Assembly: GCA_041393015.1 (NCBI GenBank)
Contig: JAWKKV010000011.1
Coordinates: 36,752 to 100,751, forward strand
DNA from: JAGQYH01 sp041393015
GTDB taxonomy: Bacteria > Bacteroidota > Bacteroidia > Chitinophagales > JADIYW01
Length of the DNA stretch: 64,000 nucleotides
Direction of reading: 5' to 3'
The position numbers and the translations under genes are program-made. The notes beneath the pieces are model-generated. The model did no database searches, was not told where the DNA came from, and saw nothing but the letters and a program-made list of their open reading frames with translations. Positions 16,377-23,805 of the stretch are shown piece after piece. The first letter of the stretch is position 1. Each line of letters opens with the position of its first letter.

Positions 16377-16474
16377 ATTCGCTCGGCTCTAGCCGAGTGA
16401 ATAATAATAAAATAGCTTTTAGCTACAATAATTCCTCACCAGAGTCTCTCGTAGAGAACACTGATGACATAAAC
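16377..16474 (+). repeat. three-hairpin intergenic repeat, copy 2
   Basis: Same architecture as copy 1. Stem 1 is ATTCGCTCGGCT (16377-16388) / AGCCGAGTGAAT (16391-16402). Stem 2 is TAGCT-TTT-AGCTA (16413-16425). Stem 3 is about 16437-16449 / 16452-16467 with the core GTCTCT...AGAGAAC. Compared with copy 1, the C-G pair of stem 2 is a T-A pair here, and both copies end with GATGA-x3-AAAC. The remaining gap to pcaG (16475-16587) is AT-rich with degenerate AACGATTAACGAAT units. Confidence 0.7.
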
Positions 16475-16587
16475 AAAATTAATTTCGAATAACGATTAAC
16501 GAATGTTGATTTTTGAATTCTAAATTCGTTGATCTTCATTCTATAATCAAAATTCAAATTAGCAAGACAAAAATAGTATAGTAGATT

Positions 16588-17154
16588 ATGAAACAAACAC
16601 CATCACAAACCATTGGCCCCTACTTTGCATACGGCTTAACTCCGAAGCAATACAATTACGACCATGGCAATATTTGCAGTCCTGAGTTAGCCGACAAATC
16701 AGCTAAAGGGGAACACATTATCATCAAAGGCATTGTCTTAGATGGCAATAATCAACCGGTTAATGATGCTATGATTGAGATTTGGCAACCTAATTCCAAA
16801 GGAGAATTTATTCATGAAAAGAAAGATGGATTTGTCAGTTTTGGAAGATGTGGAACCGGCACTACTGAAGTTAATCAGTTTGAATTTAAAACCATTAAAC
16901 CCGGCAGCTTAAACGGAGCACCCTATGTTAACGTCATTGTTTTTATGCGAGGAATTTTATCGCACATGTACACAAGAATGTATTTTTCTGATGAAGCAAG
17001 TGCCAACAGTGAAGATAATTTTCTGAATCAAATTGACGACAACAGAAAACATACTTTAATCGCCAATAAATTACCCGGAGGAGGAGAAGAAAATGTATAT
17101 GAGTTTAATATTCACATGCAAGGTGATAACGAAACTGTATTTTTGGACTATTAA
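16588..17154 (+). CDS. pcaG: protocatechuate 3,4-dioxygenase, alpha subunit
   Basis: A 188-residue intradiol dioxygenase subunit. It opens with TPSQTIGPYFAYGL, typical of PcaG, and contains IEIWQPNSKGEF and FKTIKPG. It lacks the full Tyr-Tyr-His-His iron set, as expected for the alpha chain: the PGAYPW tyrosine of PcaH is replaced by PGSLNG, and the HIH pair by YVNVIV. It pairs with PcaH to form the active dioxygenase. It overlaps pcaB by one base (TAATG). The order H, repeat, G is slightly spread compared with the usual adjacency. Confidence 0.94.
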   Translation: MKQTPSQTIGPYFAYGLTPKQYNYDHGNICSPELADKSAKGEHIIIKGIVLDGNNQPVNDAMIEIWQPNSKGEFIHEKKDGFVSFGRCGTGTTEVNQFEFKTIKPGSLNGAPYVNVIVFMRGILSHMYTRMYFSDEASANSEDNFLNQIDDNRKHTLIANKLPGGGEENVYEFNIHMQGDNETVFLDY

Positions 17155-18485
17155 TGCAAAAAAAGAACTACATATCATCCATTTTTCAAAGCTATTTGTC
17201 CGATAATACATTAGCCAATATTGTTTCCGGAGAAAGCTTTATTCAAAAAATGTTGCAGTTTGAAATGGCTTTAGCCAAGTGTCAAGCCGAATTAGACATC
17301 ATTCCAAAAACAGCAGCTCAAGAAATTATTACGGTTGTTTCTTCTATTCAAATTCAACCGGAAAGTTTAGCAGAAAGCACACGTAACAATGGTATTCCAA
17401 CCATCGAACTTTTAAATCAAATAAAAGCTAAACTATCTGCATCTTCAGCAAGCTATTTACATTATGGTGCCACTTCACAAGATGTGATTGACACCGCATA
17501 TGTATTGATGATCAAAGAAAGTATTGAGGTGTTAGAAGCTCGACTTAAGGTGGCCATACAGGCATTTGGGAAACAATTGCAAGCCAATAAAGATATTGTC
17601 ATTGTCGGCAGAACAAGAACACAACAAGCCGTGCCTTTAACGCTCGGCATTAAAATAGCCAATTGGATCAACCCACTCATTCATCAATATCATCATCTTG
17701 AACACATTAAAACTAATGTTTTAAGAGTACAATTAGGTGGCGCTGTTGGCTCTTTATCTACCATAAAAGATCAAGGGCAAGCTTTAAATCATTTGATGGC
17801 GAAAGAACTACAATTACAAGTGAGTTTCCCTTGGCATAATGATGGCAGCACCATCGCTGAATTTACCAATTGGTTGACGATTATATCTGCCACGATTGCT
17901 AAAATTGCAAAAGACATTTTAACGCTTAGTCAAACAGAAATTGGTGAAGTGATTGAAAATAAAAATGGCGGCGGTAAATCGAGCACCATGCCACATAAAA
18001 ACAATCCAATTTTAAGTGAAGCGATAGTAGCATTAGGCAATCAAAACATCCAACTAAATGCTGCATCTCAAGCTTCTATGATAAACATGAATGAGCGAGA
18101 TGCCGTAGCTTGGATGGCCGAATGGCTGAGCATTCCTCATTTAATAGTCAGTACCGGAACAATATTAAATCATGCGGTCACTATTGGACAAAATATGGCG
18201 TTTCAAACTGATAAAATTGAACATAATCTTCAAATGTTAAACGGTTTGATTTACTCAGAAGCCGCCAGTTTTGAGTTACAAAAATACTATACAAAATCAG
18301 AAGCTAAAAAGCTGGTTGGAAACGCTTGTGAGTTAGTAATGAAACAAAACATTGGACTAGCAACAGCATTAAAAGAAGTCTGCAAACAAGAAATCGATTG
18401 GGAAAGTATTTTTAGTTCATCCAATCAAAAAGGTATCAGTGACGAATTAGTAACCCACACTTTAACAAGAATTGCAAAAATATAA
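17154..18485 (+). CDS. pcaB: 3-carboxy-cis,cis-muconate cycloisomerase
   Basis: A 443-residue member of the fumarase/aspartase superfamily. It shows HYGATSQDVIDTA (about residues 102-114), QLGGAVGSL, and the family signature GGGKSSTMPHKNNPI. It cyclises beta-carboxy-cis,cis-muconate to gamma-carboxymuconolactone. Adenylosuccinate or argininosuccinate lyase would be the other options in this superfamily. The Gly-Ala-Thr-Ser-Gln-Asp motif and position between pcaG and pcaIJ favour PcaB. It is coupled to pcaG. Confidence 0.94.
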   Translation: MQKKNYISSIFQSYLSDNTLANIVSGESFIQKMLQFEMALAKCQAELDIIPKTAAQEIITVVSSIQIQPESLAESTRNNGIPTIELLNQIKAKLSASSASYLHYGATSQDVIDTAYVLMIKESIEVLEARLKVAIQAFGKQLQANKDIVIVGRTRTQQAVPLTLGIKIANWINPLIHQYHHLEHIKTNVLRVQLGGAVGSLSTIKDQGQALNHLMAKELQLQVSFPWHNDGSTIAEFTNWLTIISATIAKIAKDILTLSQTEIGEVIENKNGGGKSSTMPHKNNPILSEAIVALGNQNIQLNAASQASMINMNERDAVAWMAEWLSIPHLIVSTGTILNHAVTIGQNMAFQTDKIEHNLQMLNGLIYSEAASFELQKYYTKSEAKKLVGNACELVMKQNIGLATALKEVCKQEIDWESIFSSSNQKGISDELVTHTLTRIAKI

Positions 18486-18521
18486 TCTTGACGTTTTGTC
18501 TTGATTCCACAAACTAAAAAC

Positions 18522-19868
18522 ATGAAGCAAGTACCAATTATAACTGTTGAAGAAGCAGCTGCAAAAGTAAAAAATGGAGACACTCTTTTAGGGGGCGGAT
18601 TCGGCATGACGGGTAATCCGGTTCACCTTTTACATGCATTAGCAGAAACCGAAACGAATAATCTAACTTTTATCGGCAATAATGTTGGAGAAGTAAATTT
18701 AGGCGGAGGAAGATTATTGAATAATGGTCAACTCAAAAAAATGGTTGGTTCATTTTTTACCAGTAATCCAGATGCAGTTAAAGCCGCACAAGAAAATAAA
18801 GTAGAATACGAATTACGCCCTCAAGGCACTTTAGCAGAAGCCATTAGAGCCGGTGGTGCAGGAATTCCTGCCTTTTATACTCTATCCTCTGAAGGAACCG
18901 TTATCGCCGAAGGAAAAGAAACAAAAGAGTTTGACGGCAAAACCTATGTTTTAGAAAAAGCAATTAGAGGCAATGTTGCATTTATAAGAGCATGGAAAGC
19001 CGATACCGCAGGCAATCTAACTTATAGAATGACAGAACAAAATTTCAATCGCGCAATGGCCATGGCAGCAGATTTGGTAATTGCTGAAGTAGAAGAAATT
19101 GTCCCTGTTGGTGAAATTGATCCCAATATTATTCATACGCCCGGCTGCTATGTTGATTTTTTAGTGCAAGCTCATACCTCTGTTGAAGAACTAGGAACTT
19201 CTGCTTCTATGGCTAGCAGTGAAAAGAAAGTAGATGATGCCAGAATGAACATGGCAAAACGCGCTTTTCAAGAACTGAAAAAAGGTGATGTCGTTAACTT
19301 AGGCATTGGTATTCCAACCTTAGTAGCCGACTTAATTAAACCGGAGGATGGCATTATTTTACACACAGAAAATGGTATGTTGGGTGTTGGTCCGGCGCCA
19401 AAAGATGGAGGCGGCGCAATGGATTACCCTGTAAATGCAGGTAAAGTGCCCGTTACGGCCTTAAAGGGTAGTAGTTATTTTGATAGTTCAGATTCATTTG
19501 CAATGATCCGAGGTGGACACATTGATGTGGCCATTATGGGCGGATTAGAAGTAGATGAAGAAGGTAATTTAGCCAACTGGGCGGTTCCTGGAAAACCATT
19601 GTTAGGCGTTGGTGGCGCAATGGATTTAGCTTCCGGTGCTAAGAAACTAATCATCACGATGACGCATAGCAATAGAGATGGTAGCGCTAAAGTAGTTGAA
19701 AAATGCAGCCTTCCTTTAACGGCTCTAAAATCAGTGGATATGGTCATCACCGATAAAGCGGTTTTTGAGTTCATCAATAAAAAGCTTACGCTAACCGGGT
19801 TAATGCCAGGGACTACTTTAGAAGAAGTTAAAGCTAGTGTTAGTGCCAGTTTTGATGTAAGTTTATAG
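18522..19868 (+). CDS. pcaIJ: fused 3-oxoadipate CoA-transferase (alpha + beta subunits)
   Basis: A 448-residue class I CoA-transferase with both halves in one chain. The alpha part, about 1-225, shows GGGFGMTGNPVHLL and TFIGNNVG. The beta part, about 235-448, shows GDVVNLGIGIPTLV and TENGMLGVGP with the catalytic glutamate. The ATG at 18522 fits better than an upstream TTG. It transfers CoA from succinyl-CoA to beta-ketoadipate. The fusion resembles eukaryotic SCOT-type enzymes, and 3-ketoacid CoA-transferase activity is a possible alternative, but position at the end of the pca run favours PcaIJ. The thiolase needed next, PcaF, is encoded at 34423. Confidence 0.9.
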   Translation: MKQVPIITVEEAAAKVKNGDTLLGGGFGMTGNPVHLLHALAETETNNLTFIGNNVGEVNLGGGRLLNNGQLKKMVGSFFTSNPDAVKAAQENKVEYELRPQGTLAEAIRAGGAGIPAFYTLSSEGTVIAEGKETKEFDGKTYVLEKAIRGNVAFIRAWKADTAGNLTYRMTEQNFNRAMAMAADLVIAEVEEIVPVGEIDPNIIHTPGCYVDFLVQAHTSVEELGTSASMASSEKKVDDARMNMAKRAFQELKKGDVVNLGIGIPTLVADLIKPEDGIILHTENGMLGVGPAPKDGGGAMDYPVNAGKVPVTALKGSSYFDSSDSFAMIRGGHIDVAIMGGLEVDEEGNLANWAVPGKPLLGVGGAMDLASGAKKLIITMTHSNRDGSAKVVEKCSLPLTALKSVDMVITDKAVFEFINKKLTLTGLMPGTTLEEVKASVSASFDVSL

Positions 19869-19881
19869 AAATACTTTTACA

Positions 19882-20097
19882 ATGGAAGCGCTCTTCTTTG
19901 GCCTATCAGGTGGCATGATTTTACTTATTTTATTAGTAATGATTGGACCAGTTATTGTCTGGTTTTGGGCATTGATTGATTGTATAAAAAGTGATTTTCA
20001 AGATTACAAAAAACTGCTTTGGGTAATCATAATATTTATCTTGCCTTTTTTTGGTGCCGTAGCATATTTAGCATTCGGCAGAGACCAAAAGGTTTAA
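19882..20097 (+). CDS. PLDc_N-domain small membrane protein
   Basis: A 71-residue protein with two membrane helices (about 9-31 and 44-64) separated by ALIDCIKSDFQDYKKLLW and ending in AVAYLAFGRDQKV. This is the phospholipase D-nuclease N-terminal (PLDc_N) domain found alone in many bacteria; function unknown. It starts 13 bp after pcaIJ and may be read through from the operon, but nothing suggests a catabolic role. Confidence 0.75.
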   Translation: MEALFFGLSGGMILLILLVMIGPVIVWFWALIDCIKSDFQDYKKLLWVIIIFILPFFGAVAYLAFGRDQKV

Positions 20098-20103
20098 TCC
20101 GCT

Positions 20104-20111
20104 TATATTTG
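20104..20111 (+). promoter_or_regulatory. -7 promoter box (TATATTTG), leaderless arrangement
   Basis: Perfect TAnnTTTG box ending 5 nt before the ATG at 20117. Transcription from it would start at or very near the start codon. Confidence 0.5.
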
Positions 20112-20116
20112 CAGTT

Positions 20117-20590
20117 ATGAAAGCTGCTTCTGCTAAAGATATTAAACAAGAACTTAGTCATCGAACGAAGAAAGAACTACTGGATCTATGTTTACATCTT
20201 TCCCGTTTCAAAAAAGAGAATAAAGAGTTATTGACCTATTTGCTTTTTGAAGCCAATAATGAAGAAGGCTATATCAGCAGTATCAAAGTTCATATTGATG
20301 AGCAGTTTGACAACATCAACACCAAAACATTTCGTTTTATAGCCAAGGGCGTCCGTAAAATTTTAAGAGAAATAAAGAAGTTTATTCGATTCTCAAAAGT
20401 TAAAGAAACGGAAGTAGAAGTCCTCCTCTATTTTTGTTTTAAACTCAAAAATTTTAATCCATATATCAATAGAAGTACTGTGCTAAATAATATTCTAGAT
20501 AGACAAATTGAAATGGTTAAAAAGAAAATTGGAGCGTTACACGAAGACTTGCAATACGACTACGAAATGGAATTAAACGACCTTCAATAA
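20117..20590 (+). CDS. conserved helical protein of unknown function
   Basis: A 157-residue basic, predominantly helical protein with no signal peptide or membrane segment. The N-terminus (KDIKQELSHRTKKELLDLCLHLSRFKK) reads like a helical hairpin, and the middle is Lys/Arg-rich (RKILREIKKFIRF), which could contact nucleic acid. I do not recognise the family. It has its own promoter box just before the ATG and is convergent with the NYN-domain gene, 6 bp apart. Confidence 0.65.
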   Translation: MKAASAKDIKQELSHRTKKELLDLCLHLSRFKKENKELLTYLLFEANNEEGYISSIKVHIDEQFDNINTKTFRFIAKGVRKILREIKKFIRFSKVKETEVEVLLYFCFKLKNFNPYINRSTVLNNILDRQIEMVKKKIGALHEDLQYDYEMELNDLQ

Positions 20591-20596
20591 GGTTAA

Positions 20597-21331
20597 CTAT
20601 TTATTCTTCACGTAAATCAACTTAAACCTTCCTCCGCTTCTATCTCGCTGCTCAATTTCAAACTTATTAGTAGATTTAAACAAAGGCGTTAATTTATCAA
20701 AACCAAAGTTTCTAGAGTCAAAGTTAGGTTGCTTCTTAAGTATTAACGAACCAACATCACCCAAAAATGCCCAGCCATCTTCATCTGCTGCATCGGCCAC
20801 CGAATTTTTCAAAAGCTTGATTACCTTAGGTGTAATCTTATCTACTTCCGCTTTTTTCGATTTTCCTTTTCCTTCTTGTGTATCATCGTCATCATCTGAT
20901 TTTAGAATTTCTAAATAGATGAATTTATCACAAGCGACAATAAACGGATCCGGTGTTTTCTTCTCTCCAATACCATACACTTGCATGCCGGCCTCTCTCA
21001 ATCGAGTAGCTAATTTTGTAAAATCACTATCTGATGAAGCTAAACAAAATGCATTTACTTTTTCAGAATATAAAATATCCATCGCATCAATAATCATAGC
21101 AGAATCTGTAGCGTTCTTTCCGGTGGTATAGCCATATTGTTGAATGGGACTAATAGCCGTCTCTAGCAATAAATTTTTCCATTTCGACAAATGAGGTTTC
21201 GTCCAATCACCATATATTCTTTTTATCGTTGGATTTCCATACTTGGTGATTTCTTGCATCATTTCTTTTACATACTTTGATGGGATATTATCTCCGTCAA
21301 TAAGTACCGCTATTTTTGTGTCTACTGCCAT
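20597..21331 (-). CDS. NYN-domain ribonuclease-like protein with OST-HTH (LOTUS) domain
   Basis: A 244-residue protein. Residues about 5-145 form a NYN/PIN-like nuclease domain with acidic residues in AVLIDGDNIP, NATDSAMIIDAMD and CLASSDSDFTKLA. An acidic/lysine-rich linker follows (DDDDD...KGKSKK). Residues about 165-240 fit an OST-HTH/LOTUS RNA-binding domain (WAFLGDVGSLILKKQPNFD, FGFDKLTPLFKS). Proteins of this architecture are widespread in bacteria and are thought to process or degrade RNA; the target is unknown. A TATCTTTG box ends 8 nt before the start codon. Confidence 0.85.
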   Translation of the reverse strand: MAVDTKIAVLIDGDNIPSKYVKEMMQEITKYGNPTIKRIYGDWTKPHLSKWKNLLLETAISPIQQYGYTTGKNATDSAMIIDAMDILYSEKVNAFCLASSDSDFTKLATRLREAGMQVYGIGEKKTPDPFIVACDKFIYLEILKSDDDDDTQEGKGKSKKAEVDKITPKVIKLLKNSVADAADEDGWAFLGDVGSLILKKQPNFDSRNFGFDKLTPLFKSTNKFEIEQRDRSGGRFKLIYVKNK

Positions 21332-21339
21332 AATTAATA

Positions 21340-21347
21340 CAAAGATA
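21340..21347 (-). promoter_or_regulatory. -7 promoter box (TATCTTTG) of the NYN gene
   Basis: On the - strand TATCTTTG reads into the start codon at 21331 after 8 nt. It is an exact consensus match and suggests a very short or absent leader. Confidence 0.5.
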
Positions 21348-21493
21348 CTTAAAACGAATTACACACTAATACAATATCTTATGTTTCAGTACTGTTGTGA
21401 TTGACAAGGATTTAGCTAAAATTTTAAATTCTAGTTGATAAAATCTATCATTTACTATATAATTGAAAATATTAATAAATGTAAAAACCTAAT

Positions 21494-21913
21494 ATGAAAA
21501 CCATTAATACCTTACCCAAGGCTTTATTTCTATTACTAATGATTACTCTAGCCAGTTGCTCCACTGAAGAAATTGAAGCACAATTACCACAAAACACATT
21601 AGATCAAAACTTAAAAGGCACTTGGAATATAGAGTCCTATTTAATTAATAATTCAGAACAGATTGGATCATGGATTATTGAATCAAATATGGATTTTCAA
21701 GGACTTGATGGAGAAACAGGAACACTATATTGGCAAAATATTACCGCAAATAGTGATACTCCAATTCCATTTTATTATTCTATCTCCGAAGCTTATTCAA
21801 AAATATTTATTAAAGATGATGAATACTCGGTTCAGTTTAAAGGTGGTCAATTATTTTTAACTGGTTTAAATGATATAGTACCAAAAGAAATAGTAGCCAA
21901 TAAATCCAACTAA
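21494..21913 (+). CDS. small lipoprotein, lipocalin-like
   Basis: A 139-residue protein with an SPII signal: LLLMITLASC, lipid-anchored Cys22. After the signal it has LKGTWNIESYLI and a series of short beta-like segments ending in FKGGQLFLTGL. This is the pattern of small lipocalin-like lipoproteins common in Bacteroidota (an LxGxWxL start). Function unknown. It stands alone: a 162-bp AT-rich gap upstream separates it from the divergent NYN gene, and a terminator follows. Confidence 0.65.
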   Translation: MKTINTLPKALFLLLMITLASCSTEEIEAQLPQNTLDQNLKGTWNIESYLINNSEQIGSWIIESNMDFQGLDGETGTLYWQNITANSDTPIPFYYSISEAYSKIFIKDDEYSVQFKGGQLFLTGLNDIVPKEIVANKSN

Positions 21914-21934
21914 ATAAAAAAATATTATAATCTG

Positions 21935-21959
21935 AAGGCAATCACTTATTGATTGCCTT
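21935..21959 (+). terminator. hairpin terminator
   Basis: AAGGCAATCA (21935-21944) and TGATTGCCTT (21950-21959) make a perfect 10-bp stem with a 5-base loop. It is followed by ATTAATTTTAT, a weak T-rich tail. It follows the lipoprotein gene by 22 bp. Confidence 0.7.
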
Positions 21960-22001
21960 ATTAATTTTATACCATTCTAATCATTTTGAGAAGCTTAAAA
22001 G

Positions 22002-22017
22002 TGTGATCGGGATCACA
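22002..22017. promoter_or_regulatory. Crp/Fnr-type operator
   Basis: TGTGATCGGGATCACA is a perfect palindrome of the form TGTGA-N6-TCACA, the classical Crp/Fnr-family site. Its centre lies about 42 bp upstream of the start point predicted from the -7 box at 22039-22046. This is class II activator geometry. Confidence 0.6.
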
Positions 22018-22038
22018 AACGAATACAATCTTACCAAG

Positions 22039-22046
22039 TATATTTA
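22039..22046 (+). promoter_or_regulatory. -7 promoter box (TATATTTA) of the DUF2202/efflux operon
   Basis: One base off TAnnTTTG, 24 nt before the ATG at 22071. It is overlapped on its downstream side by the inverted repeat ATTAAGT / ACTTAAT. Together with the palindrome at 22002-22017 it looks like an activator-dependent promoter. Confidence 0.5.
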
Positions 22047-22070
22047 TTAAGTATATTAAACTTAATAAGT

Positions 22071-22679
22071 ATGAAAAATTTAATTTATTTATCTCTGTTT
22101 GTTTTGATAGCAACTGCAAGTTTGGTTAGCTGCGATGATGATGAAATAACAAACGAAGTTTTACTTACCCAAGAGGAAGAAAACGATTTACTCTTTTTAA
22201 GAGAAGAGGAAAAATTAGCTAGAGATGTCTACTTATATAGTTTTGATAAATATGGTTTAACGATATCTGATAACATCTCCATAAGTGAGCAAAATCACAT
22301 GGATAAGGTTTTAAGTATTCTCAACCAATACAATTTAACTGATCCTGCCAGCACAGAAATTGGTGTTTTCAGTAATGCTGATTTACAAGCACTCTACAAC
22401 AATTTAATTGCTAAAGTTGATTCCTCCATGATGGACGCTTTATTAGTGGGAGCCACCATTGAAGACCTTGATATTAGAGACATTGAAATTTCTATAGCAA
22501 GAACTTCTAACACTGACATTCTAGCGATGTATAATACATTAGTTTGTGGTTCAAGAAATCATCTTAGAGCCTATAATAAACAAATTGAATTAGAAGGTGG
22601 TGCTTATACTCCACAATACATTAGCCAAACTGAATTTGATGAAATACTAAGTCAAAATCACGAACAATGCGGCGGATAA
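22071..22679 (+). CDS. DUF2202 lipoprotein
   Basis: A 202-residue SPII lipoprotein (ATASLVSC, Cys21) with a DUF2202 domain. Landmarks are LREEEKLARDVYLYSF, SEQNHMDKVLSIL, LYNNLI, VGATIEDLDIRDIE and GSRNHLRAYNKQ. The conserved Glu and His residues in helices suggest a ferritin-like metal-binding fold, but the biochemical role is not established. It is the first gene behind a Crp/Fnr-type site and starts a likely operon with a haem lipoprotein and a MacAB-like exporter. A second DUF2202 protein is encoded at 23806. A position on the periplasmic face of a membrane is inferred from the lipobox. Confidence 0.85.
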   Translation: MKNLIYLSLFVLIATASLVSCDDDEITNEVLLTQEEENDLLFLREEEKLARDVYLYSFDKYGLTISDNISISEQNHMDKVLSILNQYNLTDPASTEIGVFSNADLQALYNNLIAKVDSSMMDALLVGATIEDLDIRDIEISIARTSNTDILAMYNTLVCGSRNHLRAYNKQIELEGGAYTPQYISQTEFDEILSQNHEQCGG

Positions 22680-22785
22680 TTAGTAAACTAATCTCATAGA
22701 AAGAAATGACTTTAATCACAAGAATAACTTCTACAAAGCCATATTTTTATAATCAAATACCAACTCAATACTTAAAAAGACAATT

Positions 22786-23403
22786 ATGAAAACTAAAATT
22801 TTGCTTGTCCTTTTTTTGACAGCCTTTCTTCTTAGCTGTCTAAATAAAAGTAACAAAACAGAAGAAAATACAGCCTTAACTCCTACTCAAAAAGAAGAAG
22901 TTAACTATGTAGCTAAAGGACTTGAATATGTAATGAATACGCAGACGCTTTTAGGAAAAAATTTAATGACTGCCATTCAAGAAAAAGGTACAGTAAATGC
23001 TATAGAGTTTTGCAATATTGAAGCAATGCCACTTACAGATAGCTTAGTGAAAGATATTGATGTCAGTATAAAAAGAGTTTCCGATCAACCTAGAAATCCA
23101 AATAACCAAGCGAACGAAGAAGAACTAGCTTATATCCTAAAAAGCAAAGAAGCCTTAAAAAACGAAACCAAAGTATTGCCTTTTCTAAAAGAACAAGATG
23201 GAAAAATGGTGAGCTATTATCCCATTTTTACACAAAGTTTGTGCTTGCAGTGCCACGGCAATACCGATACTCAAATTCAACCGGAAGTGTTGGCCAAACT
23301 AAATAATCTATATCCAAACGACAAAGCAACCGGCTATGGAGAAGGAGAAATTAGAGGCATTTGGGTAGTGGAAATGCAAAAAGAAAAGCAATCTATAAAT
23401 TAA
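22786..23403 (+). CDS. DUF3365 (Tll0287-like) haem-binding lipoprotein
   Basis: A 205-residue SPII lipoprotein (FLLSC, Cys18). It has one c-type haem motif, CLQCH (Cys153, Cys156, His157), in the context YYPIFTQSLCLQCHG, and ends with GEGEIRGIWVVEM. These are features of the DUF3365/Tll0287-like domain, a PAS-like haem sensor or redox module. The N-terminal helix VAKGLEYVMNTQTLLGKNLMTAIQ also fits. It probably faces the periplasm, where haem is attached. It lies 106 bp after the DUF2202 gene and 4 bp before the next. A redox or gas-sensing role would fit the upstream Crp/Fnr-type site, but that is inference. Confidence 0.8.
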   Translation: MKTKILLVLFLTAFLLSCLNKSNKTEENTALTPTQKEEVNYVAKGLEYVMNTQTLLGKNLMTAIQEKGTVNAIEFCNIEAMPLTDSLVKDIDVSIKRVSDQPRNPNNQANEEELAYILKSKEALKNETKVLPFLKEQDGKMVSYYPIFTQSLCLQCHGNTDTQIQPEVLAKLNNLYPNDKATGYGEGEIRGIWVVEMQKEKQSIN

Positions 23404-23407
23404 AAAA

Positions 23408-23794
23408 ATGAAGCCACTATTATTTGTCATACTGCTTGCGGTAACAGCGTTATCGTCTTGCCAATCGCCAAAGCATAATGGAGTTGGCGTTGAACTAGAT
23501 AATGGAAAAAAATGGACAGCCAATGCCGAAACAACGGAAGGTATCAACAATATGATTGCCATCATTGAAAACAACGCTGATGCTCCCGAACTAAAAAAAC
23601 AATTAAAAGATGAATTCAATTTAATCTTTAAGAATTGTACAATGAAAGGAGAAGCACATAATCAATTACACAATTTCTTACTTCCAATGAAGCAAATGAT
23701 TGATAACATTGATGAAGAACAATCAAACATTAGGCAAATAAATATTAAGAGTTTAAGTGAATACCTCGCCACCTATAAAAATTATTTTAATTAA
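23408..23794 (+). CDS. periplasmic lipoprotein of unknown function
   Basis: A 128-residue protein with an SPII signal (AVTALSSC, Cys18). The mature part starts with GVGVELDNGKKWTANAETTEG and continues as helices, with FKNCTMKGEAHNQLHNFLLP near residues 77-96. This cluster of Cys, Met and His could bind a metal. Similar small lipoproteins occur near metal or nitrosative stress genes in Bacteroidota, but I do not recognise a named family. It is tightly packed (4 bp) behind the haem lipoprotein gene. Confidence 0.65.
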   Translation: MKPLLFVILLAVTALSSCQSPKHNGVGVELDNGKKWTANAETTEGINNMIAIIENNADAPELKKQLKDEFNLIFKNCTMKGEAHNQLHNFLLPMKQMIDNIDEEQSNIRQINIKSLSEYLATYKNYFN

Positions 23795-23805
23795 ATATTC
23801 CTACT

